A stretch of 14,166 nucleotides of DNA, from NCBI GenBank assembly GCA_018366495.1, contig JAGZHZ010000042.1:1-14166 (forward strand), written 5' to 3'. A program made the translations under genes and the position numbers. This stretch comes from Clostridiales bacterium (GTDB lineage Bacteria > Bacillota > Clostridia > Lachnospirales > Lachnospiraceae). The number at the start of each line of letters is the position of its first letter. The stretch's first letter is position 1. The notes under the pieces were generated by a model, which made no database searches, was not told the origin of the DNA, and saw only the letters and a program-made list of their open reading frames with translations. This document shows positions 4,988 to 12,444 of this stretch, in pieces.

Positions 4988-7489
4988 TTATAACTCCTCA
5001 TTCAGCTGATTTTCCAACAATTTCAATGTATCTTCCTCTGTCTTGTTCGATTCATCGCGCACTTTTGCTATACTTGCCACAGAGACATCATCATCCAGCT
5101 GAATCAGTTTCACGCCTGAAGTCACTCTTCCCAGTACACTAATCACATCGCACATAATCCGAATGATTACACCCTTTGTCGTAATCAGCATAATTTCTTT
5201 TTCTTTGTCCACAGCCTTCACGCCGACTACATTTCCTGTCTTCTCCATGATCTTATAACACTTTACGCCTTTGCCGCCTCTGTTTTGAGTCGTAAATTCA
5301 TCGATGGATGTCAGTTTGCCCATACCTTTTTCAGATACAATCAGCAGATACTGTCCCTGCGTATCGAGCTGCATTCCGACTACTTCATCATCCGGAGATA
5401 AATTCATACCGATTACACCCATGGAAACTCTTCCCGTGCTGCGCACATCCGTCTCATGGAATCGGATACACTGTCCAAATTTCGTAACCAAGAAAATATC
5501 TTTTTTATTGTTCGTTGATTTCACTTCAATCAGCTCATCATTTTCTCTCAAAGTGATTGCCGCAAGTCCCGTTTTTCTAACATTTGCATAATCTGTAATC
5601 GGCGTTTTTTTCACAATTCCTTTTTTCGTCGCCATAAACAGATAACGTCCTTCTTTATATTCTCTGATCGGAATGATTGCTGTAATCTTTTCATCCGGCA
5701 TCAGCTGAAGCAGATTGATAATCGCTGTTCCTCTTGCATTTCTTCCTGCCTCCGGAATCTCATATGCTTTCAGACGATATACTTTTCCTGTATTTGTAAA
5801 GAACATCAGATAGTGATGTGTCGTTGTCATCAGCAATTCTTCGATATAATCATCCTCGATAATCTGCATTCCTTTGATTCCCTTGCCGCCACGGTTCTGA
5901 CTTCTGAAATTATCCACCGTCATACGCTTAATATATCCCAGTTTTGTCATGGAAATCACAACGTTTTCCACCGGGATCAGATCTTCTGTGGATAAATCGG
6001 ATTCATCTGCACCAATATGTGTTCTTCTCTCATCCCCATATTTGTCTCCGATTGCCAAAATTTCCGTTCTGATTACGCCCAGCAGCAGTTTCTCATCTTC
6101 CAGAATAGCCTTTAACTCGTCTATTTTTTTCATCAGGTCCTGATACTCTGTCTCCAGCTTGCCTCTCTCCAGACCTGTCAGGGCTTTCAGTCTCATATCT
6201 ACAATGGCCTGTGCCTGTACATCAGAAAGCGCAAAACGATCCATCAGCTGTGCCTTTGCTTCCTGAATATTCTGGGAGCCTCTGATCAGGCTGATTACCT
6301 CGTCAATATGATCCAGAGCTGAGAGCAGTCCCTCTAAGATGTGGGCGCGTTCCTGTGCTTTATTCAGTTCATACTGCGTTCTTCTTGTGACAACCTCTTC
6401 CTGATGCTGAATATAATAGTTCAGCATATCGAGCAGATTCATGACTTTTGGCTGATTATCCACAAGAGCCAGCATGATCACGCCGAATGTATCCTGAAGC
6501 TGTGTATGTTTGTACAGACGATTTAATACCACATTTGCGTTGACGTCGCGTCTTAATTCGATACTGATTCTCATTCCCTCTCGGTTTGATTCATCTGTGA
6601 TCGCTGTGATTCCGTCAATTTTTTTATCACGCACCAGTTCCGCAATCTTCTCAATCAGTCTTGCCTTATTTACCAGATATGGCAGTTCTGATACTACGAT
6701 TCTGCTCTTTCCATTTGGCATAGATTCAATCTCTGTCACTGCACGCACTTTTATTTTTCCTCTTCCAGTGCGGTATGCCTCCTCAATTCCTCTTCTGCCC
6801 AGAATTTTTGCCCCTGTAGGGAAATCAGGTCCTTTTATAATCTGCATGATTTCTTCAATGCTCGTATTGCGGTCTTCTAAGATACGATTGTCAATCATTT
6901 TGACAACTGCATGAATCACTTCGTTCAGATTGTGAGGCGGAATGTTTGTCGCCATACCCACCGCAATACCGGAAGCCCCATTTACAAGGAGATTCGGATA
7001 TCTGGACGGAAGTACAGAAGGTTCCTGTTCTGTCTCATCAAAGTTTGGAACAAAATCTACTGTGCTTTTATTGATATCTGCAAGCATTTCCATGGAAATT
7101 TTACTCAGGCGTGCCTCGGTATAACGCATTGCAGCAGCCCCATCTCCATCTACAGATCCAAAGTTTCCATGACCATCCACCAGCGGATACCGCGTCGACC
7201 AGTCCTGTGCCAGATTAACCAGCGCCCCGTAGATTGAACTGTCACCGTGAGGATGATATTTACCCATCGTATCACCGACAATACGCGCACATTTTCTGTG
7301 TGGTTTGTCAGGACCATTGTTCAGCTCAATCATAGAATACAGCACACGGCGCTGTACCGGTTTTAATCCGTCACGGACATCCGGAAGAGCGCGCGCTGCA
7401 ATAACACTCATCGCATAGTCAATATAGGAGTCTTCCATTGTCTTTTTCAGATCAATTTCCTCTATCTTGTCAAAAATATTATCTTCCAC
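4988..7489 (-). CDS. gyrA: DNA gyrase subunit A
   Basis: GyrA cleaves and rejoins DNA in the A2B2 complex that introduces negative supercoils. The 833-residue protein has the catalytic tyrosine Y123 in AMRYTEARLSK. The quinolone region is HPHGDSSIYGALVNLAQ, where S84 equals E. coli S83 and G88 stands at the D87 position. A GyrA box QNRGGKG lies in the C-terminal beta-pinwheel (about residues 530-540), and a second QNRGGKG occurs near 740. The tail is acidic (NQLNEEL). The start is a GTG at 7487-7489 preceded by GGAGGAGA, 13 bp after the gyrB stop. The presence of a GyrA box favours gyrase over topoisomerase IV ParC, as does the position next to gyrB at oriC. Confidence 0.97.
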   Translation of the reverse strand: MEDNIFDKIEEIDLKKTMEDSYIDYAMSVIAARALPDVRDGLKPVQRRVLYSMIELNNGPDKPHRKCARIVGDTMGKYHPHGDSSIYGALVNLAQDWSTRYPLVDGHGNFGSVDGDGAAAMRYTEARLSKISMEMLADINKSTVDFVPNFDETEQEPSVLPSRYPNLLVNGASGIAVGMATNIPPHNLNEVIHAVVKMIDNRILEDRNTSIEEIMQIIKGPDFPTGAKILGRRGIEEAYRTGRGKIKVRAVTEIESMPNGKSRIVVSELPYLVNKARLIEKIAELVRDKKIDGITAITDESNREGMRISIELRRDVNANVVLNRLYKHTQLQDTFGVIMLALVDNQPKVMNLLDMLNYYIQHQEEVVTRRTQYELNKAQERAHILEGLLSALDHIDEVISLIRGSQNIQEAKAQLMDRFALSDVQAQAIVDMRLKALTGLERGKLETEYQDLMKKIDELKAILEDEKLLLGVIRTEILAIGDKYGDERRTHIGADESDLSTEDLIPVENVVISMTKLGYIKRMTVDNFRSQNRGGKGIKGMQIIEDDYIEELLMTTTHHYLMFFTNTGKVYRLKAYEIPEAGRNARGTAIINLLQLMPDEKITAIIPIREYKEGRYLFMATKKGIVKKTPITDYANVRKTGLAAITLRENDELIEVKSTNNKKDIFLVTKFGQCIRFHETDVRSTGRVSMGVIGMNLSPDDEVVGMQLDTQGQYLLIVSEKGMGKLTSIDEFTTQNRGGKGVKCYKIMEKTGNVVGVKAVDKEKEIMLITTKGVIIRIMCDVISVLGRVTSGVKLIQLDDDVSVASIAKVRDESNKTEEDTLKLLENQLNEEL

Positions 7490-7502
7490 GCTTTCTCTCC
7501 TC

Positions 7503-9419
7503 CTATATATCCAGATTCTTTACAAATTTTGCATTTTCCTCGATAAACTCGCGGCGAGGCTCCACTGCATCTCCCATCAGTGTCGTGAATGTCACATCAA
7601 TTTCCGATGAATCGTCATTGTTCATCACAACACGTTTCAGAATTCTTCTCTCCGGATCCATTGTCGTCTCCCAGAGCTGTTCTGCGTCCATCTCGCCAAG
7701 ACCTTTATATCGCTGAATTTTATTATTTCCATCTCTTCCGATCTCAGTCAGAATCTCATTCAGCTGTGCATCGTCATACGCATACCAAACTTTTTTATTT
7801 TTCTCGATCTTATATAACGGCGGCTGTGCCAGATATACATATCCTTCTTTGATCAGATCAGGCATAAACCGATATAAAAATGTCAGAAGCAGTGTACTGA
7901 TATGCGCTCCGTCCACATCGGCATCTGTCATGATAATGATTTTGTGATATCTCAGTTTTGAAATATCGAAGTCTTCATGAATTCCTGTTCCAAATGCCGT
8001 AATCATCGCCTTGATTTCTGCATTAGCATAGATACGGTCAAGACGTGCCTTCTCCACATTTAATATCTTTCCTCGCAGAGGCAGGATCGCCTGTGTTGCA
8101 CGGCTTCTCGCTGTCTTTGCGGAACCGCCGGCAGAATCTCCCTCTACGATATAAATTTCACATTTGCTCGGATCTTTATCTGTACAATCTGCCAGTTTTC
8201 CCGGAAGTGACATTCCCTCCAGCGCTGACTTTCTTCTTGTCAGTTCCCTTGCTTTTCTCGCAGCTTCTCTTGCACGCTGGGACATGATCGATTTGTCCAG
8301 AATAATCTTGGCAGCCTGAGGATGCTGTTCCAGATAGATCATCAGCTGTTCGCTGACAATACTGTCCACAGCGCCGCGCGCCTCACTGTTTCCGAGCTTC
8401 TGTTTCGTCTGCCCTTCAAACTGTGCTTCCTCCATCTTGATGCTGATAATGGAAGTGAGACCTTCCCGTATGTCATCTCCTGACAGATTCGGCTCATTTT
8501 CTTTGAGCAGTTTATTTTCTCTTGCATAATCATTAAACGTTTTTGTCACCGCATTTTTAAATCCTGCAAGATGAGTTCCGCCCTCAGGGGTAGGAATATT
8601 ATTTACAAAACTGTAGCAGCTCTCCGTGTACGTACTGTTGTGCTGAAGCGCAACCTCCACCACAATACCGTCTTTTACTCCTTCGCAGTAAATCATATCC
8701 TGATATAATGGTGTCTTTCCCTTGTTCAGATAAGCCACAAATTCTTTTACTCCGCCTTCATAGTGAAATACTTTTTCAACCGGCTCTTCAGGGCGTTCGT
8801 CTCTCAGCTGAATTGTGATTGTTTTCGTCAGAAATGCCACTTCTCTCAGACGCTGTTTCAGCATTCCAAAGTCATATGTGGTATCCTCAAAAATTTCATC
8901 ATCTGCCAGGAATTTAACCATTGTCCCTGTCTTTTCCTGTTCACATTCTCCGATCACAGTCAGGCGTCCTGTAGATTTTCCCTTCTCGTAACGCTGTCTG
9001 TAAATTTTTCCGCCGCTGTAGACAGTCACTTCCAGCCATTTAGAAAGTGCATTGACCACGGAAGCTCCTACGCCGTGAAGTCCTCCCGATACACTGTATC
9101 CCCCGCCGCCGAACTTTCCGCCGGCATGAAGAATCGTAAATACAACTTCCACAGCAGGCAGACCAGACTTGTGGTTAATCCCAACAGGAATTCCCCTTCC
9201 GTTATCTACAACTGTGATGGAATTATCTTTATTGATCGTCACTTGAACCATATTGCAGTATCCGGCAAGCGCTTCGTCCACCGCATTGTCTACAATTTCA
9301 TACACAAGATGGTGAAGTCCTCTTATTGATGTGCTGCCGATATACATTCCCGGTCTTTTTCTGACTGCTTCCAATCCCTCTAAAATTTCTATTTGATCTG
9401 CACCGTATTCTGTACTCAT
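7503..9419 (-). CDS. gyrB: DNA gyrase subunit B
   Basis: GyrB supplies the ATPase and Toprim parts of gyrase. The 638-residue protein has the GHKL ATP site: E41 in EIVDNAVDEALAG, D72 in VVDNGRGIPV, the glycine-rich GGLHGVGASVVNALS (112-126), and K339 in GQTKQKLGN reaching the nucleotide from the transducer domain. The Toprim domain has the metal-binding E427 in EGDSAGG and D499/D501/D503 in MTDADVDGAH. The C-terminus ends in the conserved LMGDAVEPRREFIEENA block. Length is typical of Firmicute GyrB without the enterobacterial insertion. The start has AGGAGG five bases upstream and follows recF by 14 bp. The remB gene that often sits here in Bacilli is missing. Confidence 0.97.
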   Translation of the reverse strand: MSTEYGADQIEILEGLEAVRKRPGMYIGSTSIRGLHHLVYEIVDNAVDEALAGYCNMVQVTINKDNSITVVDNGRGIPVGINHKSGLPAVEVVFTILHAGGKFGGGGYSVSGGLHGVGASVVNALSKWLEVTVYSGGKIYRQRYEKGKSTGRLTVIGECEQEKTGTMVKFLADDEIFEDTTYDFGMLKQRLREVAFLTKTITIQLRDERPEEPVEKVFHYEGGVKEFVAYLNKGKTPLYQDMIYCEGVKDGIVVEVALQHNSTYTESCYSFVNNIPTPEGGTHLAGFKNAVTKTFNDYARENKLLKENEPNLSGDDIREGLTSIISIKMEEAQFEGQTKQKLGNSEARGAVDSIVSEQLMIYLEQHPQAAKIILDKSIMSQRAREAARKARELTRRKSALEGMSLPGKLADCTDKDPSKCEIYIVEGDSAGGSAKTARSRATQAILPLRGKILNVEKARLDRIYANAEIKAMITAFGTGIHEDFDISKLRYHKIIIMTDADVDGAHISTLLLTFLYRFMPDLIKEGYVYLAQPPLYKIEKNKKVWYAYDDAQLNEILTEIGRDGNNKIQRYKGLGEMDAEQLWETTMDPERRILKRVVMNNDDSSEIDVTFTTLMGDAVEPRREFIEENAKFVKNLDI

Positions 9420-9433
9420 AACAACCTCCTGTT

Positions 9434-10513
9434 TTATTCATAGACAACACCTTCTGCCACATGAAACACATGATTCAGCTCAAATTGGTTTTGAATAAAA
9501 TCATCAATTCCTGTGCAAGTGATAAATGTCTGGATGTCTCCAATGCTATCCAGCAGATAATGCTGCCTTTTTCTGTCCAGCTCAGACAATACGTCGTCCA
9601 GCAATAAAATCGGTGTATCTTTTATTTCCTGTTTCACAAGCTCAATTTCAGCCAGCTTTAATGAAAGTGCTGCTGTCCTCTGCTGTCCTTGAGATCCAAA
9701 TCTTCTGACGTCCAACTCTCCAATGTAAAAACTGATATCATCCTTGTGCGGTCCTGATGTAGATGCCCGAAAATGCAGATCCTTCTCTCTGTTTTTTTTC
9801 AGCTCATTTTCAAAGCACTCAGCGTCCACATTTTTTTCATACACAAGTCTCAAGCGTTCTCTTCCGCCAGAAAGTTTTTCATGTGCTTTCTGTATCACTT
9901 CATTGATGCGGTGGAGAAACTTCTCCCTCTCTTCAATGATGCGCTGTCCGTACATTACCATCTGGCTGTCATATACATCCAGCATATCGAGATACTCCGG
10001 GCGAAACGCTGCTTCCTTCAAAAGTTTGTTTCTCTGAACTATTATTTTATTATAATTTGTCAAATGATACAAATAAATTTTACTCAGCTGACATAATTCC
10101 AGATCCAAAAATCGTCTTCTCTCTGCAGGACCGTCCTTGATAATATTCAAATCTTCGGGAGAAAAAAAGATAAAATTAGCAAGTCCAAACAGTTCACTTG
10201 CCTTTCTGATCGGAACGCCGTTTATGGCAATTCCCTTCGCCTTATTTTTTTTCAGGTGCATATCAACCTGAATCCTCCCGTCATTCTTCAATATCTCCAT
10301 ACAGATATGCGCTTCGTTCTGCCCGAACTGTATCATCTCTCTGTCTTTGCTGCACCTGTGAGATTTTGTCGTTCCGCACACATATATTGCTTCCAGAATA
10401 TTTGTTTTTCCCTGCGCATTATCACCGTAAAAAATATTTGTGCCTTTGTCAAATTCCAACTTCAAAGAATCATAATTCCGAAATCGGTCTAGTTTTAAAG
10501 ATTCAATGATCAT
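9434..10513 (-). CDS. recF: DNA replication and repair protein RecF
   Basis: RecF is an SMC-like ATPase that helps load RecA on gapped DNA with RecO and RecR. The 359-residue protein begins MIIESLKLDRFRNY. It has Walker A GDNAQGKT (30-37), the signature region SQGQQRTAALSLKLAE and Walker B PILLLDDVLSELD. I chose the ATG at 10511-10513 because AGGAGG lies exactly five bases upstream of it (10519-10524). An in-frame ATG at 10532-10534 would add seven residues (MRNQEER) but has no good ribosome binding site and would place that AGGAGG inside the gene. It follows rlbA and precedes gyrB, the standard origin order. Confidence 0.95.
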   Translation of the reverse strand: MIIESLKLDRFRNYDSLKLEFDKGTNIFYGDNAQGKTNILEAIYVCGTTKSHRCSKDREMIQFGQNEAHICMEILKNDGRIQVDMHLKKNKAKGIAINGVPIRKASELFGLANFIFFSPEDLNIIKDGPAERRRFLDLELCQLSKIYLYHLTNYNKIIVQRNKLLKEAAFRPEYLDMLDVYDSQMVMYGQRIIEEREKFLHRINEVIQKAHEKLSGGRERLRLVYEKNVDAECFENELKKNREKDLHFRASTSGPHKDDISFYIGELDVRRFGSQGQQRTAALSLKLAEIELVKQEIKDTPILLLDDVLSELDRKRQHYLLDSIGDIQTFITCTGIDDFIQNQFELNHVFHVAEGVVYE

Positions 10514-10589
10514 TCGTTCCTCCTGATTCCGCATACTGCGCGGTATAAATTCAGGGATGTCTCAAAGTTTTTTCACTTTGCTTTGACTC

Positions 10590-10799
10590 TTATTTTACAA
10601 TTTTTATCGTTTCGCTGTCAAAGGAAACAATATCACCGTCTGTCAACTTTTTTCCCCGCTGATATTCTGTGACTCCGTTGACCTTTACCTGTCCGTCTAA
10701 AATGACAAGCTTCGCCTCCACTCCGGATTCCACAAGTCCGGCTGCTTTTAAAGCCTGTCCCAATTTAATGTAGTCCTCTCTCAGTTTTATTGTTTCCAT
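10590..10799 (-). CDS. rlbA: small S4-domain RNA-binding protein RlbA (YaaA)
   Basis: This 69-residue protein is almost entirely an S4 RNA-binding fold: LGQALKAAGLVESGVEAK, then VILDGQVKVNG and a RGKKLTDGDIVSF strand pair. Genes of this type sit between dnaN and recF in many Firmicutes, and in B. subtilis the protein has been linked to ribosome assembly. An AGGAGG site lies seven bases before the ATG. It is the first gene after the dnaN terminator, with its own candidate promoter, so it probably leads the rlbA-recF-gyrBA transcript. A 76-bp gap containing a small CAAAG/CTTTG hairpin separates it from the chosen recF start. Confidence 0.9.
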   Translation of the reverse strand: METIKLREDYIKLGQALKAAGLVESGVEAKLVILDGQVKVNGVTEYQRGKKLTDGDIVSFDSETIKIVK

Positions 10800-10855
10800 T
10801 TCTTTCCTCCTAAACTACGCTTGTATCTTTTTCTCTTTTTACACATGTCAAATAA

Positions 10856-10864
10856 AGTATACCA
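10856..10864 (-). promoter_or_regulatory. candidate extended -10 promoter for rlbA-recF-gyrBA
   Basis: On the minus strand TGGTATACT gives -10 TATACT with the extended TGn motif, 17 bp downstream of only a weak -35 (TAGGAT-like) and preceded by T/A-rich DNA. The start would fall near 10849, leaving a leader of about 50 nt. It is the best promoter in the gap, but upstream read-through cannot be excluded. Confidence 0.45.
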
Positions 10865-10907
10865 GCATTTTTAAAAAAATCCTACTCTAAATTACAACAA
10901 ATTAACG

Positions 10908-10990
10908 AAAAAAAACCAATTCTTTTTTTAAATTATTCCTACAGCCTGAAATATGCTTGTATGAAATAATTTTATTCTAAAAAGAATTGG
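10908..10990 (-). terminator. extended hairpin terminator after dnaN
   Basis: On the minus strand CCAATTCTTTTT (10979-10990) pairs with AAAAAGAATTGG (10916-10927), a perfect 12-bp outer stem, followed at once by eight T residues (10908-10915). The 51-nt interior forms a second stem, AAATTATTTC with GGAATAATTT. The outer stem is A+T-rich, so termination may be partial. Located 33 bp after the dnaN stop, it separates dnaA-dnaN from the rlbA operon. Confidence 0.65.
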
Positions 10991-11023
10991 CTTTGTAAAT
11001 GATTCTTTTTCTCTTTACTTACT

Positions 11024-12124
11024 TTAAGATATAAAGTTGACCGGCAGAATCAGATAGATATAAGATTCCTGCTCATCTCGGATAAAACATGGTGCTTTTG
11101 GATTTACCAGATAGATGGTGATCGTCTCATCATCTATGACACGCAGCGCATCAATCAGGAATTTTGGATTAAATCCAATCATCAGATCTTTTCCTTCTTT
11201 CTCAATATCAATCTCTTCCTTCATGGAACCGATCTGAGAATCAATTTTAAGCTCCATACAATTACCATTAATTGAGATAATAATCGGTTTTTTGTCACTC
11301 TCTTTTACAAGCAGCGTTGCACGGTCGATACAGCTTAACAATTCTTTTTTATTAATTTTTACTTTTGTTTCATAATCGCTGGAGAGCATCTGATCAATGC
11401 GGAAATATTCCCCCTCAATCAATCTTGAAACAACTGTTGTCTGGTCAAATTCAAAGACAATATGATTTGATGTAAAGAAAAGGTTTACCGTGTCTTCCAC
11501 TTCGCCTGATAAAATTTTACTGATTTCTATCAGAGTTTTACCTGGTACAACAATCTTTCTGTCTTCATACGTCTCTTTCAGCATCATTTTGCGGATTGCA
11601 ATTCGATGTCCGTCAAGAGATACTACTCTGAGCATATTATCCTTAATTTCAAATAATTCTCCTGTCATCATTTTATTATTTTCATTTGCTGCAATGGAAA
11701 AAATCGTCTGACGGATCATTTCTTTCAATGTAAACTGAGACAGGGAGATAAAATCATTTTTTTCCACAAATGGCAGATAAGAAAAATCTTCACTTGATTT
11801 TCCCAAGATGTCAAATTTTGCCTTTTCACAGGTGATCGTCGTCTTTAAATCGTGTGTTTCGATCACAATATCGCTTTCAGGTAATTTTCTAATGATCTCA
11901 GAAAAGATCTTAGCATCAAGAGCGATTGTACCTCTTTCCACAATTTCTCCCTCTACAATCGTCTCTATCCCCAATTCCATATCGTTCGATGTGAATTTAA
12001 TCTGATTTGAGGAAGCATCAATGAGAATACATTCTAAGATCGGCATTGTTGTCTTTGAAGGAACTGCTTTAAGAACAATATTGACAGCCTTCAGAAGGTT
12101 ATTTTTTTGGAATATAAGTTTCAT
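11024..12124 (-). CDS. dnaN: DNA polymerase III sliding clamp (beta subunit)
   Basis: DnaN forms the dimeric ring that tethers DNA polymerase III and many repair proteins to DNA. The 366 residues fit the family's three repeated clamp domains. The N-terminus MKLIFQKNNLLKAVNIVLKAV and the block TMPILECILIDA near 26-37 are typical, as are SLDGHRIAIRK in domain 2 and the C-terminal YLILPVNF, which ends like other clamps (Y-x-x-x-P). The ATG is preceded by AAAGGAG at a rather long spacing of about 11 nt. The upstream region is the origin unwinding site, and a hairpin terminator follows. It lies downstream of dnaA but across a 320-bp oriC segment, so both shared and separate transcription are possible. 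Confidence 0.97.
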   Translation of the reverse strand: MKLIFQKNNLLKAVNIVLKAVPSKTTMPILECILIDASSNQIKFTSNDMELGIETIVEGEIVERGTIALDAKIFSEIIRKLPESDIVIETHDLKTTITCEKAKFDILGKSSEDFSYLPFVEKNDFISLSQFTLKEMIRQTIFSIAANENNKMMTGELFEIKDNMLRVVSLDGHRIAIRKMMLKETYEDRKIVVPGKTLIEISKILSGEVEDTVNLFFTSNHIVFEFDQTTVVSRLIEGEYFRIDQMLSSDYETKVKINKKELLSCIDRATLLVKESDKKPIIISINGNCMELKIDSQIGSMKEEIDIEKEGKDLMIGFNPKFLIDALRVIDDETITIYLVNPKAPCFIRDEQESYIYLILPVNFIS

Positions 12125-12152
12125 GATAGTAAAGTCTCCTTTCAGTGCGTCT

Positions 12153-12193
12153 GGCTTTATATAACAGTATATAATTAATCGTAGTAGTAGTAG
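12153..12193 (+). other. oriC unwinding element: A+T-rich stretch and DnaA-trio repeats
   Basis: Four consecutive TAG triplets lie on the plus strand at 12182-12193, which is 3'-GAT repeats read from the box side. A TAA triplet (12176-12178) follows outward, then a strongly A+T-rich stretch (12153-12180). In B. subtilis, DnaA-trios next to a GC-rich patch and a DnaA box bind DnaA on single-stranded DNA and start melting. Here the patch GGGGCGG (12193-12199) and boxes at 12198-12215 follow in exactly that order. Confidence 0.78.
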
Positions 12194-12197
12194 GGGC

Positions 12198-12408
12198 GGT
12201 GGATAATGTGGATAACTCTTGAAACCATTGATTTTACTGGTTTTTTTTGATGTCAGCTATGTGGATAACTATGTGGATAACTTGTGGACAGTGTGGATAA
12301 CGTATGTGGATAAATTTTTTGTGTCCACATACAAAAACACCATTTTTCAGAGTTATCCACATTATCCACCGTAGTTATCCACCGCCTATGTGGATAATGT
12401 GGATAACT
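12198..12408. other. oriC downstream arm: DnaA-box cluster between dnaA and dnaN
   Basis: Eight perfect DnaA boxes occur. Seven read TGTGGATAA on the plus strand, starting at 12207, 12260, 12272, 12292, 12305, 12389 and 12398, and one is TTATCCACA at 12353. One-mismatch boxes start at 12198, 12362 and 12375. A 19-bp inverted repeat, 12351-12369 with 12390-12408, is built from box pairs. This cluster, the trio element and an A+T-rich flank (12408-12444) fill the 320-bp non-coding gap. In characterised Firmicutes this arm is where the origin melts. Confidence 0.93.
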
Positions 12409-12444
12409 TTTTTTAAAAAAATATTACAGTGGAAAACAGCATTA

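Noticed and set aside
10514..10534. Upstream ATG giving a RecF seven residues longer.
   Set aside because: AGGAGG lies exactly five bases before the downstream ATG and would be inside the longer frame. The shorter N-terminus also matches the usual start of RecF.
10846..10851. TTGACA upstream of rlbA as a -35 element.
   Set aside because: The best -10 at 17-18 bp spacing is only a poor match (GATACA). The TGGTATACT just upstream is the stronger candidate.
12351..12408. 19-bp inverted repeat considered as a dnaA transcription terminator.
   Set aside because: There is no U tract after the hairpin in the dnaA direction (minus strand), and the arms consist of DnaA boxes, which explain the symmetry.
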